Positions 1-5,730 of a DNA stretch of 9,838 nt are shown here, in pieces. The notes under the pieces were generated by a model. The model was given only the letters and a program-made list of their open reading frames with translations, was not told the DNA's origin and ran no database searches. The position numbers and the translations under genes are program-made. Position 1 is the first letter of the stretch. Each line of letters starts with the position of its first letter. Location of the stretch: contig JBDLTI010000063.1 of NCBI GenBank assembly GCA_039805865.1, positions 1 to 9,838 on the forward strand. Reading direction: 5' to 3'. The DNA is from Fluviibacter sp039805865. Its GTDB lineage: Bacteria; Pseudomonadota; Gammaproteobacteria; Burkholderiales; Rhodocyclaceae.

Positions 1-2
1 CA

Positions 3-164
3 GTCGCAGAGGTACCCAGTCCAGCGGATACCGACGAAACCCTGTCACCCGAACGTATCAAACAGGCTCTGGAACAATCCCACTATAAAGTAGCCACTGC
101 TGCGCGCCGGCTCGGCGTACATCGCTCAACGCTGTACCGCTATATGGCCGCGTATAACCTTTGA
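3..164 (+). CDS. C-terminal Fis-type HTH of a sigma-54-dependent transcriptional activator (5'-truncated)
   Basis: This is the last 53 codons of a gene that begins left of the window; the frame opens at position 3 and ends at TGA 162-164. The translation contains ERIKQALEQSHYKVATAARR followed by LGVHRSTLYRYM. That is the Fis-type helix-turn-helix found at the C terminus of NtrC-family enhancer-binding proteins: an Ile/Ala-rich first helix, the AA-x-x-LG turn, then the R-S-T-L-Y-R recognition helix. The HTH would bind upstream activating sequences while the missing AAA+ domain contacts sigma-54 RNA polymerase. A receiver domain may precede it, but this cannot be seen. A linker rich in P, D, E and T comes before the HTH, as is usual. 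The gene converges on hsdR with 11 nt between stop codons, and nothing ties it functionally to the RM locus. The family call is firm; the target genes are unknown. Confidence 0.85.
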   Translation, partial: VAEVPSPADTDETLSPERIKQALEQSHYKVATAARRLGVHRSTLYRYMAAYNL

Positions 165-175
165 AAGCCGAATCG

Positions 176-3100
176 CTACAGTTTGACTTCTGACCACGCC
201 TCCCCCAGCGCATCCGCCTGTTGCAGCACCAACTCAACAGCGGCTTCCTGCTGGTCGGGCGGATATTTGTACTTACGCAGAATCCGACGAACCATCAGGC
301 GTAGCTTGGCACGCACGCTGTCACGCACCGACCAATCCACCGTCAGGTTGTTACGCAGGTTCTCGGCCAATTCGTGTGCGATCTTCTTCAGCGTTTCGTC
401 GCTGAGTTCACGAACGGCTGATTCGTTATCAGCCAGCGCATCGTAGAAGCGCACTTCATCATCGTTCAGCCCCAGTTCGTCGCCACGGTTGGCAGCCACA
501 CGGAACTTCTTGGCCATATCGATAAGCTCTTCAATCACCTGCGCCGTTTCAATGGCGCGGTTCTGATAGCGCTTCACCACGTTGGCCAACAATTCAGAAA
601 ACTTTTTCTGCTGAACGATGTTGCTGGCAAACTTGGATTTAATCTCACCTTCCAGCAACCGTTCCAGCAACTCAACCGCTAGGTTACGCTCCGGTAAGTT
701 CTTCACCTCGGCAAGGAAGGCATCATCCAGAATGCCGATATTGGGTTTATCCAGCCCGACGGCATCAAAGACATCAACCACTTCCTCCGAGACCACGGCT
801 GAATTGATAATCTGCCGAATCGCCAGATCCCGCTCTTCTTCGTTTCGCTTCTTCTGGCTGAGTTCCCGTTTGGTCAGAATCACCTTAACGGCTTGCAGAA
901 ACGCCACTTCTTCCCGGGCCGCTTTGGCTTCATCCAACGTACAGCACAAGCTAAAGGCTTTGCTCATGGCCAAGGCCGTATCGGCAAAACGCTTCTTGCC
1001 ATCTTTCTGGCCGAGCACAAAGTTAGCCGCACCGGCCAGGCGCTTATGGCCGGACGTCAGAAAATCCGAATAATCGTAGCCATGCAACATGCCGCGCAGA
1101 ATATCGAGCTTTTCCGCAAGCACCGCATAGGCTTCCGCCGCATCAACCGTTGGGCGGCCGCGTCCTTTGCTGGCGGTGTATTCCTTGAGCGCACTCTTCA
1201 GTTCATTGGCAATGCCGATGTAATCAACCACCAACCCGCCCTGCTTGTCTTTGAACACCCGGTTAACCCGGGCAATAGCCTGCATGAGGTTATGCCCCTT
1301 CATGGGTTTATCCACATACAGGGTATGCACGCACGGCGCATCAAAGCCGGTGAGCCACATATCGCGCACAATCACCATCTTCAGCGGATCGACCGGGTTC
1401 TTAAAGCGCTTCTCCAGGTCTTTCTTCACCTGCCCGCTGTAGATATGGGGTCGCAGCAATGCCTTATCGCTGGCCGACCCAGTCATGATGATCTTAATCA
1501 CCCCCTTTTTCGGGTCGGTGTCATGCCAATCCGGGCGTAGCTTAATAATTTCGTTATAGAGGTGAACACAGATCTCACGGCTCATGCCCACCACCATGGC
1601 CTTGCCGTCTTGCGCTTTCAGCCGCTCTTCAAAGTGGCTCACCAAATCCGCTGCGACACGGGCAACACGCGGCTCAGCGCCAACAATCTTTTCCAGGGCA
1701 GCCCACTTGGATTTAAGCTTGGCCTGGTTGCCCTCTTCTTCATCTTCGGCCAGTTCATCAACATCTTCATCCAGTTGTGCCAGCTCAGACTCTTTCAGCC
1801 CTAACTTGGCCAGCCGCGACTCAAAGTAAATGGCTACGGTTGCGCCATCTTCCTTAGCCTGCTGCATATCGTACACGTGGATATAGTCACCAAAAACAGC
1901 GCGGGTATCCCGGTCTTCACTCGATACCGGCGTACCGGTAAACGCCACAAAAGTGGCATTCGGCAAGGCGTCACGCAAATGCTGGGCGTAACCCACCTGG
2001 TAGGCGAAGGCTTGCTCAGAGGCACTATCGGCTGCCTGTAGCACCGTTGCATCATTAGCCGCGCCCGTAGAAAGCTTGGTTGACCGAACTGGCTTTAACT
2101 TCGCCTCAAAGCCATATTGGGTGCGATGCGCCTCATCGGCGATCACCACAATATTGTTTCGCTCGGACAGCGTTGGGAAGATATCTTCATCTTCCCCAGG
2201 CATAAACTTTTGAATGGTGGCAAAGATAATGCCGCCCGACGGCCGGTTGTCCAACAACTCACGCAGTTTCTGACGCGTCTTGGCCTGCACCGGCTGCTCA
2301 CGCAGCAGATCCTGCGCTAAAGAGAACACCCCAAACAACTGACCATCCAGATCATTGCGGTCGGTAATCACCACAATGGTCGGGTTTTGCATCGCAGGTT
2401 CTTGCATCACCCGCGCCGCAAAGCACGTCATCGTAATGCTCTTACCGCTGCCCTGGGTATGCCAGACCACCCCACCCTTATGCGTGCCACCTGGGCGAGA
2501 CGCATCGACAACCTGTTGAATCGCCGAACGCACCGCATGGAACTGGTGATACCCGGCAATCTTCTTCACCAGCGTGCCGTCGTCTTCAAACAGTACAAAG
2601 TAGCGCAGATAATCCAACAGCATGGCAGGTGATAGCAAACCACGAACCAGCGTTTCCAGTTCGTTGAACTCGCCTAATGGGTCCAGGTTCACGCCATCAA
2701 TCGTGCGCCACTGCATAAAGCGCTCGGCATTGGCCGAGAGTGAGCCAAAGCGCGCATCCGAGCCATCGGAAATCACCAACAGCTCGTTGTATTCAAAAAC
2801 GTCGGGAATCTGTTCTTTGTAGGTCTGAATCTGGTCAAAGGCTTTCCAGATATCCGCCGTTTCATCCGCCGGGTTCTTCAGCTCCAGCAACACCAACGGC
2901 AAGCCATTCACAAACAGAATAATGTCCGGCCGGCGTGTATGGTGCGGTCCCTTCAACGAGTACTGGTTAATCGCCAGCCATTCATTCGCCGCGACATTAG
3001 CCCAATCGATCAAGCGGACGAAATCACCAATGATCTCCCCACCCTTCTGGTACTGAACCGGCACGCCATTGACCAGCAGCTTATGAAAATGGCGATTGGC

Positions 3101-3343
3101 TGCCAACTGTGATGGCACACCCAGATCCACCACCTGCTTCAGCGCATCATCCCGCGCCACCAAAGGGATTTCCGGGTTCAACCGCCCAATGGCACCACGA
3201 AGTCGCTCGACCAGCAGCACCTGGCGATAATCTGCCCGCTCTGGTGCAATACCATCGGGTGCTAAATCGTAGCCAGACAAAGTCTGATAGCCGACTTCAC
3301 TCAGCCAGCCCAGCGCTTCCTGTTCAAGTTGATCTTCAGTCAT
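176..3343 (-). CDS. hsdR: Type I restriction-modification system, restriction/translocase subunit HsdR
   Basis: A full-length 1055-residue HsdR, the motor and nuclease subunit that translocates DNA with ATP and cleaves at a distance from unmethylated HsdS sites. The N-terminal nuclease has the PD-(D/E)xK signature at D140 and E154-L155-K156, plus a RecB-like QxxxY at 171-175. The SF2 motor follows: Walker A GSGKS at 298-302, DEAH box at 403-406, motif III TGTP at 469-472, motif V TGFDAP at 665-670 and motif VI QAIARVNR at 688-695. An acidic stretch (about 521-538) lies between the two RecA lobes. The C-terminal 300 residues are helical and charged, as expected for the region that docks on HsdM. 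All catalytic motifs are intact. The ATG overlaps the preceding HEPN stop as TAATG and has only a weak Shine-Dalgarno, so translation probably depends on coupling. The stop is TAG. No terminator is visible after it. Confidence 0.97.
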   Translation of the reverse strand: MTEDQLEQEALGWLSEVGYQTLSGYDLAPDGIAPERADYRQVLLVERLRGAIGRLNPEIPLVARDDALKQVVDLGVPSQLAANRHFHKLLVNGVPVQYQKGGEIIGDFVRLIDWANVAANEWLAINQYSLKGPHHTRRPDIILFVNGLPLVLLELKNPADETADIWKAFDQIQTYKEQIPDVFEYNELLVISDGSDARFGSLSANAERFMQWRTIDGVNLDPLGEFNELETLVRGLLSPAMLLDYLRYFVLFEDDGTLVKKIAGYHQFHAVRSAIQQVVDASRPGGTHKGGVVWHTQGSGKSITMTCFAARVMQEPAMQNPTIVVITDRNDLDGQLFGVFSLAQDLLREQPVQAKTRQKLRELLDNRPSGGIIFATIQKFMPGEDEDIFPTLSERNNIVVIADEAHRTQYGFEAKLKPVRSTKLSTGAANDATVLQAADSASEQAFAYQVGYAQHLRDALPNATFVAFTGTPVSSEDRDTRAVFGDYIHVYDMQQAKEDGATVAIYFESRLAKLGLKESELAQLDEDVDELAEDEEEGNQAKLKSKWAALEKIVGAEPRVARVAADLVSHFEERLKAQDGKAMVVGMSREICVHLYNEIIKLRPDWHDTDPKKGVIKIIMTGSASDKALLRPHIYSGQVKKDLEKRFKNPVDPLKMVIVRDMWLTGFDAPCVHTLYVDKPMKGHNLMQAIARVNRVFKDKQGGLVVDYIGIANELKSALKEYTASKGRGRPTVDAAEAYAVLAEKLDILRGMLHGYDYSDFLTSGHKRLAGAANFVLGQKDGKKRFADTALAMSKAFSLCCTLDEAKAAREEVAFLQAVKVILTKRELSQKKRNEEERDLAIRQIINSAVVSEEVVDVFDAVGLDKPNIGILDDAFLAEVKNLPERNLAVELLERLLEGEIKSKFASNIVQQKKFSELLANVVKRYQNRAIETAQVIEELIDMAKKFRVAANRGDELGLNDDEVRFYDALADNESAVRELSDETLKKIAHELAENLRNNLTVDWSVRDSVRAKLRLMVRRILRKYKYPPDQQEAAVELVLQQADALGEAWSEVKL

Positions 3344-3798
3344 TAAATACCATCTTGAGCCAGCAGATCTGCTCGGTTCGTTTTCAGCCAGTGCTCTGTA
3401 TGCGCCAGCAAGAACTTCGCTTGTCCCACACAGCTTTCAACCACCGCATCGGTAATGGGGTAACCCTCGTAATCATTTTGATTGCGTTGCCGACGCAGGG
3501 CATCAAGCACAATCACCACATCTGCTTGCACACCCAAAGTTTTAGGCAATGCTTGAATGGCTAACTGATGATGCCCAGGTTGGTTCGTAGATATACGGTA
3601 GCCGTTAGCCCACAAGCCCAGCATAGCGCATTGCATGATCGCCTTATACGCCACATCAAAACGACTCTCTGGACTCAATGCGGGTATTGCCGAATCGGCA
3701 AGATTACGCACCGCCGCGGCTAAAAGACGGCGAACGCCTTCAGCGCTGGCTTCAAACGCCTGTAGCTTTTGTATCGCCAGCAAATTTTCCAAAGTCAT
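3343..3798 (-). CDS. HEPN-domain protein, predicted partner of the upstream HTH-nucleotidyltransferase
   Basis: A 151-residue all-helical protein with the signature of HEPN proteins that pair with nucleotidyltransferases. It has an N-terminal helix ending in LLAAAVRNLADS (25-36), a central AYKAIMQCAMLGLWANGYR segment (50-68), a GHH at 75-77 and a C-terminal RRQRNQNDY (102-110). The RN-x-x-DY motif occupies the place where ribonuclease-type HEPN proteins carry RX4-6H. No His lies 4-6 residues after any Arg of that motif, so classical RNase activity cannot be assumed. Tyr110 and Tyr113 sit where partner enzymes AMPylate HepT-type toxins (analogy). The ATG lies inside the nucleotidyltransferase gene, giving a 47-nt overlap, and is preceded by a weak GGAAA. 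The stop overlaps hsdR's ATG by one base. Such tight packing argues for co-translation. It may be a toxin, a guard of the RM system or a regulator; the sequence does not decide which. Confidence 0.85.
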   Translation of the reverse strand: MTLENLLAIQKLQAFEASAEGVRRLLAAAVRNLADSAIPALSPESRFDVAYKAIMQCAMLGLWANGYRISTNQPGHHQLAIQALPKTLGVQADVVIVLDALRRQRNQNDYEGYPITDAVVESCVGQAKFLLAHTEHWLKTNRADLLAQDGI

Positions 3799-4360
3799 GC
3801 GCGTTTCCGATCACAAACAACTTAGGGCTATTAAGAAGGTTTTGGATAAACGGCTCACCCGCAGCAACCCGCTTTATAAATTCTTCTTGATTATAAATCG
3901 TTGGATTAATTTCCCGCTGCAATATTTCCTGTGCCGGGTACAACGCCTGCACGGCATCTACAAAAGAAACCTCGCCAATCAACAGCACATCCACATCACT
4001 GCTCGGCGTTTCCTCCCCGCGTGCAACAGAACCAAATACGAACGCGTAGTCGATCTGACCCACCACCGTTTGCAACGCCTCGGCCAATACAGCCACCACA
4101 CCCGTTGTTTTACGAAACAACCCGGCCAATTCTGAATAGATCGGATGCACCCGATTAGCTTGATACCGTACTTGGTTGCCCTGCTCTTCCCGTACCAACA
4201 ACCCAGCCTCGGCAAGCCGTGCCAGTTCCTTATGCACGGTGCCTGGTGCCGTATTGGTTAACCGCGCAACCTCACGGACGTAATAGCTTTCCTCAGGGTT
4301 CAGCAATAAAAGGCTGAGCACCCGCTGCCGGTACTGGCCAAACAAAAGCTCCATTAGCAT
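3752..4360 (-). CDS. Winged-helix/minimal nucleotidyltransferase fusion (MNT half of an MNT-HEPN module), putative autorepressor
   Basis: A 202-residue two-domain protein. Residues 8-70 form an ArsR/MarR-like winged helix: YYVREVARLTNTAPGTVHKE is the helix-turn-helix, LARLAEAGLLV the following helix, and REEQGNQVRYQAN the wing. Residues about 101-190 are a Pol-beta-superfamily nucleotidyltransferase: FVFGSVARGE has the GS motif at 110-111, and the SDVDVLLIG strand carries metal-binding D122 and D124. The spacing fits hG[GS]x9-13DhD. A third acidic residue is less clear; E150 is possible. Known MntA-type enzymes AMPylate and silence their HEPN partner. Here an MNT fused to a DNA-binding domain suggests that it also controls its own transcription, and a paired palindrome lies immediately upstream. 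The ATG was chosen because AAGGAG sits 8 nt before it; a second ATG two codons in is less well placed. The 3' end overlaps the HEPN gene by 47 nt. Confidence 0.88.
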   Translation of the reverse strand: MLMELLFGQYRQRVLSLLLLNPEESYYVREVARLTNTAPGTVHKELARLAEAGLLVREEQGNQVRYQANRVHPIYSELAGLFRKTTGVVAVLAEALQTVVGQIDYAFVFGSVARGEETPSSDVDVLLIGEVSFVDAVQALYPAQEILQREINPTIYNQEEFIKRVAAGEPFIQNLLNSPKLFVIGNAHDFGKFAGDTKATGV

Positions 4361-4364
4361 TATC

Positions 4365-4402
4365 GTAGCTCCTTTTGCTACAATTGTAGCATATTTTGCT
4401 AC
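4365..4402. promoter_or_regulatory. Candidate operator: two 17-bp palindromes (four GTAGC/GCTAC half-sites)
   Basis: On the plus strand GTAGCTCCTTTTGCTAC lies at 4365-4381 and GTAGCATATTTTGCTAC at 4386-4402. Each is a GTAGC-N7-GCTAC inverted repeat, and their centres are 21 bp apart, about two helical turns, so two dimers would bind the same face. The inner half-sites also form a perfect 16-bp palindrome, TGCTACAATTGTAGCA, at 4376-4391. The array overlaps the predicted -10 box, the expected transcription start and the ribosome-binding site of the HTH-nucleotidyltransferase gene. The obvious binder is that gene's own winged helix, which would give autorepression. The repeat structure is read directly from the sequence; the identity of the binder is inference. 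Confidence 0.75.
4369..4374 (-). promoter_or_regulatory. Ribosome-binding site embedded in the proximal operator
   Basis: Minus-strand AAGGAG with 8 nt to the ATG at 4358-4360 is the strongest Shine-Dalgarno in the window. It decides the start of the HTH-nucleotidyltransferase gene. It occupies the 7-nt spacer of the proximal GTAGC-N7-GCTAC palindrome. In the transcript the arms could therefore pair around it, although a 5-bp stem is weak. Confidence 0.7.
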
Positions 4403-4410
4403 ACAAACAA
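4383..4410 (-). promoter_or_regulatory. Predicted sigma-70 promoter for the HTH-nucleotidyltransferase, HEPN and hsdR genes
   Basis: On the minus strand TTGTTT (plus 4405-4410) serves as a weak -35 and TACAAT (plus 4383-4388) as a good -10, five of six matches to TATAAT, with a 16-nt spacer. The likely start is near 4376, giving a leader of about 16 nt. The -10 spans the AATT between the two operator palindromes. It is in the 56-nt gap after hsdS, the only non-coding space inside the RM locus. Its activity is a prediction. Confidence 0.55.
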
Positions 4411-4416
4411 GCCTAC

Positions 4417-5730
4417 TTAGGTCCCGGCCGTCATTTCTAATTCGGCTTCTGGCAGACGCAGCCGGCCGGAGATCAGCCGGGGAAGCAACGTGTCTCGCAA
4501 AGAGGCCAGAGAGCGAATCTGTTCTTCATTCGAAACAATTTTGTTATCAAGTGCGCTGGCCAAAGCATCAAATGCTTGAAGAACATCATTCGATGCGTTA
4601 ATCACTGGCAGCGCCTGAAAATCTTTTTTGTTAATTGATCCAAACACGGTTCCTTCAGAATCGTATAGTTCAAATTTCGGTTTCAACATTCGTAACGTAT
4701 AGAAAACGAAGCTATTAAACCCTTCAGGATTCCGCACGCCCGCGACCCCTCGCCCCAAACTGCAGCGCTCAAGAGCCATATTCACATCACCTACTGGAGC
4801 GCGAACACTAACCAAAGTGTCGCCAGGTTCAGCAAAACGACTTGGACTCGTACAAAAGACTCGCTGAGCGGGAAAGCGAAATCCAAAATCTGTTCGCCCC
4901 TGGTAAAAGGGTAGCCCATCACCAACTTCGTTATACGTATCACCGGGTGGCGATTGACCCATCGTCAAAACAAATGACTTACCGATTGACGAACAGTGCC
5001 ACCCCCTCGGCACCAAGCCCAACTCCGTCTCTTCAAACGAATCCGAGAACAGCGCCGCAGTCGCTTCATCCATACCTTCTGGCGCACGCCCTTCCATCTT
5101 GGCGCGGACAGGGTCGAAATCAACAAACCACGATTTGAACAATGCCTGGGCGATGGATTCAAGGGTGGCGTTAGTTTCGCGCAGTAGAGTGATGCGGTCA
5201 TCGAGTGCACCAAGTATTCCAACGATATTTCTTTGCACGAATTCCGGCGGAACCGGAATCTCAAGTTTTTTCTGCTCTTTGATTGACAAGGTGTTAATTG
5301 TCGATGTCGCTGAAATCTGAACCAATAAGTCTTGAAATAACTTAGAGTCAAAGAAAAACTTGAGATACCTTGATTCAACTCGACCAGTACTTGAAACGCG
5401 GTAAAGCGTGATTTGCGGGTTCAAAATAGTCAACGGATAGCGTGATTGAGGAACGATTGCTGTTTTCCCCATCGTTCCTTTATGCGTCAGAAGAACATCA
5501 CCGGGTTTTGCTAGGCCAACTCTGAGTTGAGCTGCACGCCCAGGGCTAATAAACCCCGCTTTCGAATAGTCCACACCACCGTCAATCAAACAAGCACCAG
5601 TAATTAACGGTACGCCGTCAGAGACAAATTCTTCAACTTTAGGATAACTACCACCGTGATTTCCATCCTGTACAAGTTGAAGATCTCCGCAGCGAAGAAG
5701 TTCATCGACGGTAATCCACTCAGAACTCAT
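4417..5730 (-). CDS. hsdS: Type I restriction-modification system, specificity subunit HsdS
   Basis: A 437-residue HsdS with the usual pseudo-dimeric layout. The first target-recognition domain covers about 1-160, with a QDGNHGGSYPKVEEF segment (21-35) recurrent in HsdS domains. The central conserved helix is 164-212 (VQRNIVGILGALDDRI through LFKSWFVDFDPVRAK). The second recognition domain is about 240-378, with LTMGQSPPGDTYNE and SVRAPVGDVN (308-317). The distal conserved helix ends LRDTLLPRLISGRLRLPE (411-428). Each domain reads half of a bipartite target and the helices set the spacing; the site itself cannot be read from sequence. Two different domains predict an asymmetric site. The ATG overlaps hsdM by 11 nt with AAGGG 7 nt before it. 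The gene contains clearly AT-richer stretches, about 35% GC by hand count at 5281-5340, as expected where recognition domains are exchanged. It is intact. Confidence 0.96.
   Translation of the reverse strand: MSSEWITVDELLRCGDLQLVQDGNHGGSYPKVEEFVSDGVPLITGACLIDGGVDYSKAGFISPGRAAQLRVGLAKPGDVLLTHKGTMGKTAIVPQSRYPLTILNPQITLYRVSSTGRVESRYLKFFFDSKLFQDLLVQISATSTINTLSIKEQKKLEIPVPPEFVQRNIVGILGALDDRITLLRETNATLESIAQALFKSWFVDFDPVRAKMEGRAPEGMDEATAALFSDSFEETELGLVPRGWHCSSIGKSFVLTMGQSPPGDTYNEVGDGLPFYQGRTDFGFRFPAQRVFCTSPSRFAEPGDTLVSVRAPVGDVNMALERCSLGRGVAGVRNPEGFNSFVFYTLRMLKPKFELYDSEGTVFGSINKKDFQALPVINASNDVLQAFDALASALDNKIVSNEEQIRSLASLRDTLLPRLISGRLRLPEAELEMTAGT

Noticed and set aside
893..1540. 215-codon open frame on the plus strand inside hsdR
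   Set aside because: It is opposite the helicase lobe of hsdR that carries motifs V and VI; no family resemblance and no ribosome-binding site worth noting.
3635..4135. 166-codon open frame on the plus strand opposite the HEPN and nucleotidyltransferase genes
   Set aside because: The minus-strand frames carry clear domain motifs (GS...SDVDV and RN-x-x-DY), while this one is basic and compositionally odd, as expected of a shadow frame.
3812..4410. CACAAACAA occurring at both 3812-3820 and 4402-4410, near the starts of the HEPN and nucleotidyltransferase genes
   Set aside because: A 9-base low-complexity match is expected by chance at this length. The 3812 copy lies within coding sequence and has no accompanying GTAGC/GCTAC half-sites.
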